Shown piece by piece: positions 1 to 6,429 of a DNA stretch of 7,535 nucleotides (positions are counted from its first letter, which is position 1; every line of letters begins with the position of its first letter). The DNA is taken from assembly GCA_958372035.1 (NCBI GenBank), contig CATXML010000052.1:1-7535 (forward strand). Reading direction: 5' to 3'. A program made the translations under genes and the position numbers. The notes below the pieces were generated by a model. That model was given only the letters and a program-made list of their open reading frames with translations. It was not told the DNA's origin and searched no databases. The stretch comes from an uncultured Collinsella sp. (GTDB lineage: Bacteria; Actinomycetota; Coriobacteriia; Coriobacteriales; Coriobacteriaceae).

Positions 1-1409
1 TCGATGGCGGTGCCGCGGCGCCACACGTACATAAGGCCAAACAGCAGCGAGGCCAAGAAGATCATTACGTAGCCGCCGTCAAAGAACATGGTGAGGCACG
101 AGGCGAAGAAGCACAGCTCAATGGCACCGAAGAGCAGGGCGAAGACGCAGGCGCCCAGCTTGTGCTTGAGGATGCCGGCGATATAGCTCGTCAGCAGCGT
201 GGTGGTCATAAGCATGGTCACGGTAATGGCGAGGCCATAGGCGCTCTCCATGCGCTCGGAGTTCTGGAACAGCAGCACAATGAAGATGCAGCCGACCCAC
301 ATGATGTTGTTGACGAGTGGAATATAGAGCTGACCCTTGGTGTCGCTGGGGTAGTGGATGCGCAGGTGCGGCATGAGATTGAGACGGGTTGCCTCGGATA
401 CCAGCGAGAACGAGCCGGTGATGAGCGCCTGCGAGGCGATGATGGCCGCTACGGCCGAAAGCACGATGGCAAAGGGGCGCAGGGGCTCGGGGAGCATCAT
501 ATAGAACGGGTTGACGATATCCATCGCAAGCATCTGGGGGTTGGAGTTATTGGCGAGCAGCCAAGCTCCCTGACCCAGATAGTTGAGGATAAGGGCCGCC
601 TTAACAAACGGCCAGGATGCATAGATGTTTGCCTTGCCCACGTGACCCATGTCCGAATAGAGCGCCTCGGCACCGGTTGTCGATAGGAAGACAAAGCCGA
701 GCACCATAATGCCCGAGTGGTTGATGGGCGAGAACAGAAACATGATGCCGCGGATGGGGTTGAGCGCGCGTAGGATGGACAGGTTGCCGAGCATGTTGAA
801 CAGGCCAGCGCCTGCCAAGAACAGGAACCATAGTGTCATGAGCGGGCCGAACAGCTTGCCGATCGACGAGGTGCCGGCGCGCTGCATGGCAAACAGCCCG
901 CAGATAATGATGATGGTAATAATGATGACGTTGGTTTGCCCGTCACCCAAAAGCGCGTGACCCCACTCGATGGTGCGCAGGCCCTCAATGGCCGTGGTGA
1001 CCGTGACCGCGGGGGTGAGGATGCCGTCGGCGAGCAGCGCCGCGCCGCCGATCATGGCGGGAAGGATCAGCCACGGTGCCACCTTGCGCACGAGACTGAA
1101 CAGGGCGAAGATGCCGCCTTCGTTGTGGTTATCGGCCTTCATGGCGATAACCACGTACTTGACCGTGGTCACGAGCGTCATGGTCCAGATGACGAGCGAA
1201 AGTGCGCCCAGAATCATATCCTCGCTGACGGTGCCGATGCCGCCGTTGTTGGCGACGATCGATTTCATGGTGTACATAGGGCTCGTGCCGATGTCGCCAT
1301 AGACGACGCCGAGCGTTACGAGCAACATACCAGCAGAAAGGGGAATGGCTCCATGCCCGCTCTGTCCGTGCTGGTCTTGGAGGTTTGCCTCCAGTTTGTT
1401 GTGTGCCAC
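1..1409 (-). CDS. kup: Kup-family low-affinity potassium uptake transporter (partial, C-terminus beyond left edge)
   Basis: This membrane protein belongs to the KUP/HAK/KT family, which imports K+ together with protons across the cytoplasmic membrane. From the chosen start 469 codons are visible; family members usually have roughly 600-700, so the last hydrophobic part and the cytoplasmic tail lie outside the window. The family signature GVVYGDIGTSP is at residues 35-44 region, in the first membrane segment; TGAEALYSDMGH follows near 245-256 and SQALITGSFSLVSEA near 326-340, with many hydrophobic segments between. I chose the GTG at 1409 because AAGGGAG lies 5 bases before it; the in-frame ATG at 1427 would add six residues but has no recognisable ribosome binding site. 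The gene follows the EamA exporter on the same strand after a gap of more than 130 bp, so it probably has its own promoter. I see no riboswitch. The family call is very secure. Confidence 0.95.
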   Translation of the reverse strand, partial: MAHNKLEANLQDQHGQSGHGAIPLSAGMLLVTLGVVYGDIGTSPMYTMKSIVANNGGIGTVSEDMILGALSLVIWTMTLVTTVKYVVIAMKADNHNEGGIFALFSLVRKVAPWLILPAMIGGAALLADGILTPAVTVTTAIEGLRTIEWGHALLGDGQTNVIIITIIIICGLFAMQRAGTSSIGKLFGPLMTLWFLFLAGAGLFNMLGNLSILRALNPIRGIMFLFSPINHSGIMVLGFVFLSTTGAEALYSDMGHVGKANIYASWPFVKAALILNYLGQGAWLLANNSNPQMLAMDIVNPFYMMLPEPLRPFAIVLSAVAAIIASQALITGSFSLVSEATRLNLMPHLRIHYPSDTKGQLYIPLVNNIMWVGCIFIVLLFQNSERMESAYGLAITVTMLMTTTLLTSYIAGILKHKLGACVFALLFGAIELCFFASCLTMFFDGGYVMIFLASLLFGLMYVWRRGTAI

Positions 1410-1507
1410 GAGGACTCCCTTAGACATCCGGTTATCTGTCTAGGACAAAAACTTTATGCCGTCTTTATACATACAAGAGCAGTTTGGCACATCGGGTTAT
1501 TTTAGAC

Positions 1508-1531
1508 AATAATCCTCAGCTGGGGATTATT
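1508..1531. repeat. AT-rich 8-bp inverted repeat between eamA and kup
   Basis: The arms AATAATCC (1508-1515) and GGATTATT (1524-1531) are exact reverse complements around an 8-base centre that itself contains CAGCTG. It lies about 35 bp beyond the stop of the minus-strand exporter gene and about 100 bp upstream of kup. It could be a weak transcription terminator for the exporter, but the stem is AT-rich and no clean U-run follows on the minus strand. It could equally be an operator for kup. The sequence does not decide between these. Confidence 0.5.
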
Positions 1532-1565
1532 TATCTACGCAGGTAGCATTTCAAAGCAGGGGCTT

Positions 1566-2477
1566 TTAAGCACGTGCTATCTGGGCGATGCCAGCCTTGG
1601 CGTTTGCGCGTTTGCCGGCGAGTTCGCAAAAAATCGCGCCGCCGATGATAAGCGCGGCGCCCATCAGGCGGACCGGTGTTATGGCTTCACCCAAAAGGGC
1701 GGCCGAGAACACGACCGCCGAAAGCGGCTCGAGGTAGCCGACGACGGCGACGGTCTGGACGGGCAGCTTGGCGACGGCGCTAAAGTAGAGCAGGCAACCA
1801 ATGCCGGTGTTGACGACGCCGAGCATAGCGACGGCGCGCCAATCAATACTGGCGGCGACGCCGGCGGACAGGAATGAGGGAGCGCCCTGCGTGATGAGCG
1901 TGAGGGCCAGTGCGGTCACAAAGGCGGCGCTCACTTGGAGTGCGGAGTTCTCGAGGCCTTCGATGTGTGGCGCACCCTTGCTAGCGATGACCATCAATGC
2001 GTAGCAGAAGGCCGAGACGATGCCGCAGGCAATACCCGCAATGGGCATATTGCCGCCTAGACCTTGTGCCGCAATGAGAAAAGCACCGCAGGCGACGGCG
2101 ATAAAGCCGGCGATTTTGCTGCCGGTCAGCTTTTCGCCAAAAATGAGCGGGGAGAGGGCCATAACGATGATGGGGCCACAGTAATACAACAGCGAGGAGA
2201 TACCAACGCCGATCGTCTGATAGGCGCGGAACAGGAAAATCCAGCTGGCGCCCAGCGCAGCGCCCGAGACGATGAGCGCTGCGGCCTCGCGGGGGCGAGA
2301 CGGAGCCTGCAGGTTATGGCGCTTGGTTATGAAGAGGATGGCGGCAAGGGTGAGAGCGCCCAAAAACGTGCGCAACAGTACGATATCGGAGCTCGGCAGC
2401 GCGATGGCAGCGGCGATGATGCCGTTGGAGCCAAACAATAGCAATGCTGCTAAGTACGTAAACAGTCCGTTGTTCAT
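1566..2477 (-). CDS. EamA-family (DMT superfamily) metabolite exporter
   Basis: This 303-residue integral membrane protein has the length and pattern of drug/metabolite transporters: two tandem EamA repeats of five helices each, roughly residues 4-137 and 148-288, giving ten membrane segments. Each repeat ends with the family's typical run: SPLIFGEKLT near 108-117 and YLEPLSAVVFSAALLGEAIT in the second repeat, where the Glu-Pro and Gly-Glu pairs are typical of EamA. Characterised members export amino acids or other small metabolites; no substrate can be read from this sequence. The ATG at 2477 is preceded by AGAGGGGATG, with 10 bases between the G-run and the start. The protein begins MNNGLFTYLAALLLFGSNG, directly in the first helix. 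It diverges from a LysR-type regulator, a common arrangement in which the regulator controls the transporter. The basic, Ala-rich tail after residue 287 is probably cytoplasmic. Confidence 0.9.
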   Translation of the reverse strand: MNNGLFTYLAALLLFGSNGIIAAAIALPSSDIVLLRTFLGALTLAAILFITKRHNLQAPSRPREAAALIVSGAALGASWIFLFRAYQTIGVGISSLLYYCGPIIVMALSPLIFGEKLTGSKIAGFIAVACGAFLIAAQGLGGNMPIAGIACGIVSAFCYALMVIASKGAPHIEGLENSALQVSAAFVTALALTLITQGAPSFLSAGVAASIDWRAVAMLGVVNTGIGCLLYFSAVAKLPVQTVAVVGYLEPLSAVVFSAALLGEAITPVRLMGAALIIGGAIFCELAGKRANAKAGIAQIARA

Positions 2478-2544
2478 GTGCTGACATCCCCTCTATATCC
2501 GAGCATGTTCACTATGGGTGAGGTGGCTTTAGAAGAAAAGCGAA

Positions 2545-2550
2545 TATAAT
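2545..2550 (+). promoter_or_regulatory. Probable -10 box of the lysR promoter
   Basis: A perfect TATAAT stands 46 bp before the GTG start of the LysR gene. No good -35 hexamer is seen 16-18 bp upstream (GC-rich, near 2522-2528), so the promoter may be weak or dependent on an activator. Transcription would start near 2557, just before or inside the dyad at 2560-2578. Confidence 0.45.
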
Positions 2551-2559
2551 GCATGGATA

Positions 2560-2578
2560 ACATGACAAAAACTCATGT
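2560..2578. promoter_or_regulatory. Candidate LysR-type operator (T-N11-A dyad)
   Basis: ACATGA (2560-2565) and TCATGT (2573-2578) are exact reverse complements separated by 7 bases, and within them T2563 and A2575 form the T-N11-A pattern typical of LysR-type recognition sites. The site lies in the 118-bp divergent region, just downstream of the lysR -10 box and about 80-100 bp upstream of the eamA start codon. This fits autorepression of lysR with control of eamA. A second, poorer T-N11-A (ATG 2549-2551, CAT 2561-2563) overlaps it. Confidence 0.45.
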
Positions 2579-2595
2579 AAAGGTGGAGGGGTGTC

Positions 2596-3453
2596 GTGGA
2601 AACGAATATTCAAAAGATGCGAGTGCTGCTCGAGACGGTGCGTGCTGGCAGCTTTACGCGCGCTGCAGAGCGGCTGAGCTATTCGCAGTCGGGCGTGAGT
2701 CGCATGGTAGGCGACCTTGAGACCGATTGGGGTTTTAAGGTGCTCGACCGCAGCCGCGAGGGCGTGGTGCTTTCTGCCGATGGGCGGCAGATCATGCCGG
2801 CGGTTGAGGCACTCTGCGAGGAGTTTGGCCGCCTGCAGCGACACGTGGACGAGATGCGTGGGCTCATGCGCGGCAAGATCTGCATTGGTACGTTTTCGAG
2901 TGTGGCGACCCATGTACTGCCGCCGGTGATTGCGCGCTTTCGCGCTGATCACCCGGATGTCGATTACGAGCTGCTGATGGGTGATTACTCCGAGATTGAG
3001 CAATGGGTGGCGGAAGGCCGCTGCGACCTGGGCTTTATTCCGCGCGAGCCACGCGGCGCCGGCATGGCGTCGCGACCGTTGGTGCAAGACGAGTTGATGG
3101 CCGTGGTGCCAGCGGACTCCTCGCTTGCCACGGCGGAGGTCGTTTCTCTTGCCGATTTAGCCAACGAGCAGTTTATTCTGCTAGAACGCGGCACTGATGA
3201 CGAGATTACGCCGCTATTCCGTCGGGCGGGGCTGGCGGTGCGCTCAAAACTGTCGACTTGGGATGACTATGCGATTATGGCTATGGTCGAGGATGGCCTG
3301 GGCGTGAGCATTCTTCCCGCGCTCATCTTGCGTCGCTGCCAGTTCGATGTTGCTGTGCGTCCGCTCGAAGGGCATCCCCATCGGCAGATCAACGCCATAT
3401 ATCGAACGGCCGATGTTTCGCTTGCCGCCGCTCGTTTCCTCGAATACCTCTAA
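2596..3453 (+). CDS. LysR-type transcriptional regulator, divergent from the EamA exporter
   Basis: This 285-residue protein has the LysR two-part plan. Residues 4-63 form the winged helix-turn-helix, with the typical run GSFTRAAERLSYSQSGVSRM (17-36), then a linker helix to about residue 88, then a periplasmic-binding-protein-like effector domain from about 92 (GKICIGTFSSVATHVLPPVI). The effector domain includes the usual EGLGVSIL-like stretch, here EDGLGVSILP near 232-241. The start is GTG at 2596, preceded by GGAGG with a 6-base gap. It is slightly shorter than the common 290-310 residues because the C-terminus ends soon after the last strand (RFLEYL). It probably regulates the adjacent, divergently transcribed exporter in response to a small molecule that exporter removes; the ligand cannot be inferred. 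Autoregulation is suggested by the dyad over its transcription start. No clear intrinsic terminator follows. Confidence 0.93.
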   Translation: METNIQKMRVLLETVRAGSFTRAAERLSYSQSGVSRMVGDLETDWGFKVLDRSREGVVLSADGRQIMPAVEALCEEFGRLQRHVDEMRGLMRGKICIGTFSSVATHVLPPVIARFRADHPDVDYELLMGDYSEIEQWVAEGRCDLGFIPREPRGAGMASRPLVQDELMAVVPADSSLATAEVVSLADLANEQFILLERGTDDEITPLFRRAGLAVRSKLSTWDDYAIMAMVEDGLGVSILPALILRRCQFDVAVRPLEGHPHRQINAIYRTADVSLAAARFLEYL

Positions 3454-3517
3454 ATGCGTGCACGTCGTTATCGCCTTGGGATAAATCTCGAGGTCTTGCT
3501 CATTTTATTTATTTTTG

Positions 3518-3599
3518 AAATTGAACTTTTCGAAATAGCACGGCGTTATACTGCTGCCTAAATTGAACTCAGGTTCAATTCGTGTTGTATAAATTGAAC
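3518..3599. promoter_or_regulatory. Operator cluster of four AAATTGAAC half-sites upstream of the HTH-AlaA gene
   Basis: Direct copies of AAATTGAAC begin at 3518, 3560 and 3591, spaced 42 and 31 bp, close to four and three turns of B-DNA. An inverted copy GTTCAATT (3573-3580) pairs with AATTGAAC (3561-3568) to form an exact 8-bp dyad around TCAG. The cluster surrounds the likely promoter elements and ends about 20 bp before the start codon. I infer binding by the XRE domain encoded just downstream, that is autoregulation. The 167 bp between lysR and this gene hold nothing else obvious except a T-rich tract at 3501-3516. Confidence 0.65.
3547..3552 (+). promoter_or_regulatory. Possible -10 box of the HTH-AlaA promoter
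   Basis: TATACT lies 69 bp before the start codon, between the first and second operator half-sites. The best -35-like hexamer, TTGAAC at 3521-3526, is 20 bp upstream and so too far for an ideal promoter. A second possible -10, TATAAA at 3588-3593, is 19 bp from TTGAAC at 3563-3568. The half-sites themselves contain the -35-like hexamers, so bound protein would compete with RNA polymerase at either promoter. Confidence 0.35.
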
Positions 3600-3620
3600 T
3601 TTGCCAGCAAGGAGGTTCTA

Positions 3621-5141
3621 GTGGCCCAAGAGACGTTTAGCGATCGTCTGCGACAGGCTATGTCCGATCGCGACGTTCGCCAGTCGGACGTGATCCGCGC
3701 ATCGGAGATGCTCGGCAAAAAACTCGGCAAGAGTCAGATGAGCCAATATGTGAGCGGCAAGACGATTCCGCGGCGCGATGTGGCTGAGCTGCTCGCCCGT
3801 ATTTTGGAGGTCGATGTTACCTGGCTGCTTGCCGGCGACGCCGATCAAGGCGAGGCATCATCACCCCGCAACGATTCCAAGCCCGAACCCCATCCCTCAG
3901 CTCAAATTGCAAGGAGCACCACCATGCGTACTTTTTCTAAATCCACCAAGCTCGATAACGTCCTGTATGACGTGCGCGGTCCCGTCGTCGACGAGGCCGC
4001 CCGTATGGAGGACGAGGGCGAGCGCATCCTCAAGCTCAATATCGGCAACCCGGCGCCCTTCGGTTTCCGCACGCCCGATGAGGTCATCAAGGACATGCGC
4101 CAGCAGCTGCCCGACTGCGAAGGCTATTCCAACTCGCGTGGCCTGTTCTCCGCGCGCAAGGCGATCATGCAGTATTCGCAGATCAAGGGCTTGCCCAACG
4201 TTCAGATGGAGCATATCTACACGGGCAACGGCGTGTCCGAGCTCATTCAGCTTTCGATGAACGCGCTGCTCGACAATGGCGACGAGATTCTGATCCCCAG
4301 CCCCGACTATCCGCTCTGGACGGCGTGCGCAACCCTTGCCGGCGGTCATCCTGTGCACTATCTGTGCGATGAGCAGGCGGATTGGTATCCCGACCTGGAG
4401 GATATGGAGTCCAAGATCACGAGCGCGACCAAAGCCCTCGTTATCATCAACCCCAACAACCCCACGGGCTCGGTCTACCCGCGCGAGGTGCTCGAGGGCA
4501 TCGTCGAGGTTGCACGCAGGCATCAGCTGATGATCTTTGCTGATGAGATCTACGACCGCCTGTGCATGGACGGCTACGAGCACGTCTCGATTGCCTCGCT
4601 CGCTCCCGATCTGCCCTGCGTCACCTTTAGCGGTCTGTCCAAGTCGCACATGATCGCGGGCTATCGTATTGGCTGGATGGTGCTTTCGGGCAACCAGCGC
4701 TGCATGAGCGACTTCATCATGGGCATCAACATGCTCTCCAACATGCGCCTGTGCTCCAACGTGCCGGCTCAGTCGATCGTTCAGACGGCGCTCGGTGGCC
4801 ATCAGTCCGTCAACGACTACATCCGCCCCGGCGGCCGTGTCTACGAGCAGCGCAACTTTGTGTATGAGGCGCTCAACAAGATTGACGGCATCTCGGTGGT
4901 TAAGCCGCGTGCGGCGTTCTACATCTTCCCCAAGATGGATGTGAAGAAGTTCAACATTACCGATGACGAGCAGTTCGCCCTTGACCTGCTGCACGAGAAG
5001 AAGATCCTGATCACGCGCGGCGGCGGCTTTAACTGGGCTGAGCCCGACCACTTCCGTATCGTGTACCTGCCGCGCATGGAAGTGCTCAAAGAGTCCCTCG
5101 AAGACCTCGCCGATTTCTTTGACCATTACCGTCAATCATAA
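3621..5141 (+). CDS. alaA: XRE-type helix-turn-helix / AlaA alanine aminotransferase fusion
   Basis: The 506-residue product has two parts. Residues 5-72 form a Cro/C1-type helix-turn-helix (recognition region near KSQMSQYVSGKTIP, 37-50). A polar linker at 73-101 follows, then from Met102 a full-length fold-type I aminotransferase. That part closely follows Escherichia coli AlaA as I recall it: STKLDNVLYDVRGP, LKLNIGNPAPFGF, YTGNGVSELI, PSPDYPLWTA, INPNNPTG, FADEIYD, and FSGLSKSH with the PLP lysine at residue 341. Counted from Met102 this is Lys240, the number in E. coli AlaA. Arg479 in FRIVYLP is the expected carboxylate-binding arginine. AlaA makes alanine from pyruvate using glutamate. 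The start is GTG at 3621 after GGAGG with a 5-base gap; an ATG at 3582 is in frame but lacks a binding site and lies in the operator region. I infer a soluble dimer that may regulate its own gene. An intrinsic terminator follows. Confidence 0.9.
   Translation: MAQETFSDRLRQAMSDRDVRQSDVIRASEMLGKKLGKSQMSQYVSGKTIPRRDVAELLARILEVDVTWLLAGDADQGEASSPRNDSKPEPHPSAQIARSTTMRTFSKSTKLDNVLYDVRGPVVDEAARMEDEGERILKLNIGNPAPFGFRTPDEVIKDMRQQLPDCEGYSNSRGLFSARKAIMQYSQIKGLPNVQMEHIYTGNGVSELIQLSMNALLDNGDEILIPSPDYPLWTACATLAGGHPVHYLCDEQADWYPDLEDMESKITSATKALVIINPNNPTGSVYPREVLEGIVEVARRHQLMIFADEIYDRLCMDGYEHVSIASLAPDLPCVTFSGLSKSHMIAGYRIGWMVLSGNQRCMSDFIMGINMLSNMRLCSNVPAQSIVQTALGGHQSVNDYIRPGGRVYEQRNFVYEALNKIDGISVVKPRAAFYIFPKMDVKKFNITDDEQFALDLLHEKKILITRGGGFNWAEPDHFRIVYLPRMEVLKESLEDLADFFDHYRQS
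3911..3926 (+). promoter_or_regulatory. Internal Shine-Dalgarno and ATG that could start a free-standing AlaA
   Basis: AAGGAG at 3911-3916 is 7 bases before an in-frame ATG at 3924. Translation from there gives a 405-residue protein starting MRTFSKSTKLDNV, the same length class and N-terminus type as ordinary AlaA. The binding site is translated as part of the polar linker (QIARSTT). This suggests that a small HTH gene and alaA were once separate or overlapping, that loss of the first stop joined them, and that the second start was kept. Both a long and a short protein may therefore be made. Confidence 0.7.
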
Positions 5142-5142
5142 C

Positions 5143-5159
5143 GACAGAGATAGTCTGTC
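5143..5159 (+). repeat. Small hairpin just after the alaA stop
   Basis: GACAGA (5143-5148) and TCTGTC (5154-5159) are exact reverse complements around a 5-base loop, starting 2 bases after the stop codon. It directly precedes the larger terminator hairpin and may stabilise the 3' end of the transcript or serve no function. Confidence 0.35.
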
Positions 5160-5163
5160 ATTT

Positions 5164-5205
5164 AACGGGCGGCCCGTAACAGATTCGGGTCGCCCGTTTT
5201 CTGTT
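5164..5205 (+). terminator. Strong intrinsic terminator after the HTH-AlaA gene
   Basis: The arms AACGGGCGGCCCG (5164-5176) and CGGGTCGCCCGTT (5186-5198) form a 13-bp GC-rich stem with one G-U pair and a 9-base loop. A T-rich tail (TTCTGTT) follows. It lies 22 bases after the stop codon and separates this gene from the downstream operon. Confidence 0.88.
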
Positions 5206-5266
5206 AAAGCTCGCGTTGTCGGCGTCTCGATCGTTTGGGTGAGTGGGGTTCGCGTGTGAACGGAAA

Positions 5267-5307
5267 ACTGTATTCCAAAATGGAATACAGTGTGCTTCAA
5301 CTGGAAT
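5267..5307. promoter_or_regulatory. Perfect 11-bp inverted-repeat operator plus third half-site
   Basis: ACTGTATTCCA (5267-5277) and its exact reverse complement TGGAATACAGT (5281-5291) are separated only by AAA. A further TGGAAT at 5302-5307 repeats the right half 21 bp later, two helical turns on the same face. The dyad centre (5279) is about 64 bp before the predicted transcription start, a typical activator position, while the extra half-site touches the -35 box. The cognate regulator is not in the window and I cannot name its family with confidence. The 163 bp between terminator and gene otherwise hold only the promoter and ribosome binding site. Confidence 0.7.
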
Positions 5308-5336
5308 TGATGTCCGTGTGTCCGCTTTTTTAGAAT
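5307..5336 (+). promoter_or_regulatory. Predicted promoter of the amidohydrolase operon
   Basis: TTGATG (5307-5312) and TAGAAT (5331-5336) match the -35 and -10 consensus at four and five of six positions with an 18-bp spacer. Transcription would begin near 5343, leaving a short leader of about 26 bases that holds the AAAGGCGG binding site. It lies immediately downstream of the dyad, which supports it as the regulated promoter. Confidence 0.55.
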
Positions 5337-5368
5337 GTTCTCGACAAGATGAAAGGCGGTCCCCACCA

Positions 5369-6403
5369 ATGATTATCGATGCAAATTCCTACTGGTTTGA
5401 CGAGCGCATCTTCCATGACGAGACACTCTGTGAACAGTTTTTGGCCGAGGTGCCCCGCGCTTACGACACCGAGGGCTATCTGACCGTAAGCCCCACGGGC
5501 AAGCGACAGATTGTGATCGAAAAGCCCGCTGGCTTCCCGGGCCTTAACTATATCGAGGGAGACTACACCCTTGAGAAGCGTCTGGCAGACATGGACGAGG
5601 CGGGGGTCGATAAAGCGATTCTCAAACTCCCCGGCTGCCATGAGTGGATGTCACTCGAGATGTGCCGGCGCTTCAACGACGGTATGGCCGCTGACGCAAA
5701 AGCGTCGAACGGTCGCTTGATACCACTTGTCGCCGTGCCTCCCTTTGGCACCGAGGCGAACCTTGAGGAACTCGATCGCAGGCTCGACGAGGGTTTCGCG
5801 GGCGTGCAACTCTGCGCCCACTACGGCAAGCGCTATCTTGACGATCCGATCTTTTCGGGCTTTTTTGAGCGACTGAACGAACGCAGCGTCACCGTTTACG
5901 TGCACCATGTGCCCGTACCGGTCGAGCATACGTCGCTGCTCGCATACGACAACCTGCGTCGCTCCTACGGCCGTTGCGTCGACCAGACCACGGTGATCGG
6001 TCGTGAAATCTTCAGCGACTTCTTCGAGCGTTATCCCAACGTCAAGATGGTCCACTCCATGCTCGGTGGCGCTTATTTTGCGTTTAAGGAGATGCTGCTG
6101 CCGCACGGTCCCAAGCGTCCAGATGCCTCGGGTCGCTTCCAGACCGATACCGAGACGGTCTCCAAGCGTCTTGAGAACAACGTTTATTTCGACATGTCCC
6201 ATGCCCAGCCCTGGGGCGAGACGCTTCTTGCCTGTGCGGTTGAAGTCCTTGGTGCAGACCATATTGTCTTTGGTACGAGTTATCCCGTTAAACGCGAGTG
6301 GCTAACAGAGGGTGTCGCCTGCGTCCGCGCTACAGATTTAAGTGATACGGACAAGGACCTTATGCTTGGCGGCACGGCACAGCGCCTGTACGGCATCGAG
6401 TGA
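5369..6403 (+). CDS. Amidohydrolase-2 (ACMSD-like) family protein with altered metal site
   Basis: The 344-residue protein has the TIM-barrel plan of the amidohydrolase-related family that includes aminocarboxymuconate semialdehyde decarboxylase (ACMSD). Family landmarks in order: strand-1 motif MIIDANSYW (1-9), DEAGVDKAILKLPG (76-89), IPLVAVPP (118-125), GFAGVQL (142-148), VTVYVHH (174-180), NVKMVHSMLGG (224-234) and HIVFGTSYP (298-306). Typical members have H-x-H in strand 1 and an Asp in the final GSDYP-like motif. Here these are Asn6, Tyr8 and Ser304, while the later histidines (179 or 180, and 229) remain. It may bind metal differently, work without metal, or bind a ligand without catalysis. 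The ATG at 5369 follows AAAGGCGG with a 9-base gap; an upstream in-frame ATG at 5243 would translate the promoter and operator and is rejected. No signal peptide is seen, so it is cytoplasmic. It is first in an operon; its substrate is unknown. Confidence 0.85.
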   Translation: MIIDANSYWFDERIFHDETLCEQFLAEVPRAYDTEGYLTVSPTGKRQIVIEKPAGFPGLNYIEGDYTLEKRLADMDEAGVDKAILKLPGCHEWMSLEMCRRFNDGMAADAKASNGRLIPLVAVPPFGTEANLEELDRRLDEGFAGVQLCAHYGKRYLDDPIFSGFFERLNERSVTVYVHHVPVPVEHTSLLAYDNLRRSYGRCVDQTTVIGREIFSDFFERYPNVKMVHSMLGGAYFAFKEMLLPHGPKRPDASGRFQTDTETVSKRLENNVYFDMSHAQPWGETLLACAVEVLGADHIVFGTSYPVKREWLTEGVACVRATDLSDTDKDLMLGGTAQRLYGIE

Positions 6404-6429
6404 GCGACAGATAAAGGAGGGCGTTCGCC

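Noticed and set aside
936..1505. Plus-strand open frames over kup, including 162-686 and 936-1505
   Set aside because: They oppose the Kup reading frame, whose family signatures are clear; their translations are low in recognisable structure.
1428..1507. A c-di-AMP riboswitch or other structured leader upstream of kup
   Set aside because: Some bacterial potassium transporters have one, but only about 80 bp separate the inverted repeat from the start and I see none of the required conserved structure.
1430..1509. Similar elements GGTTAT...GACAA at 1430-1448 and 1495-1509
   Set aside because: The match is gapped and short, and one copy overlaps the kup start region; too weak to call a repeat.
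3582..3620. ATG at 3582 as start of the HTH-AlaA gene
   Set aside because: No ribosome binding site precedes it and it overlaps the operator array. The GTG at 3621 has GGAGG at 5 bases.
3897..5135. Long open frame on the minus strand (412 codons)
   Set aside because: It lies opposite the AlaA part, which has unmistakable aminotransferase motifs. The minus-strand translation shows no recognisable domain and is a shadow caused by GC-rich codon bias.
5243..5368. Extended N-terminus of the amidohydrolase from the ATG at 5243
   Set aside because: It would translate the palindrome and the promoter, has no family similarity, and the ATG at 5369 has a binding site and begins with the normal first barrel strand.
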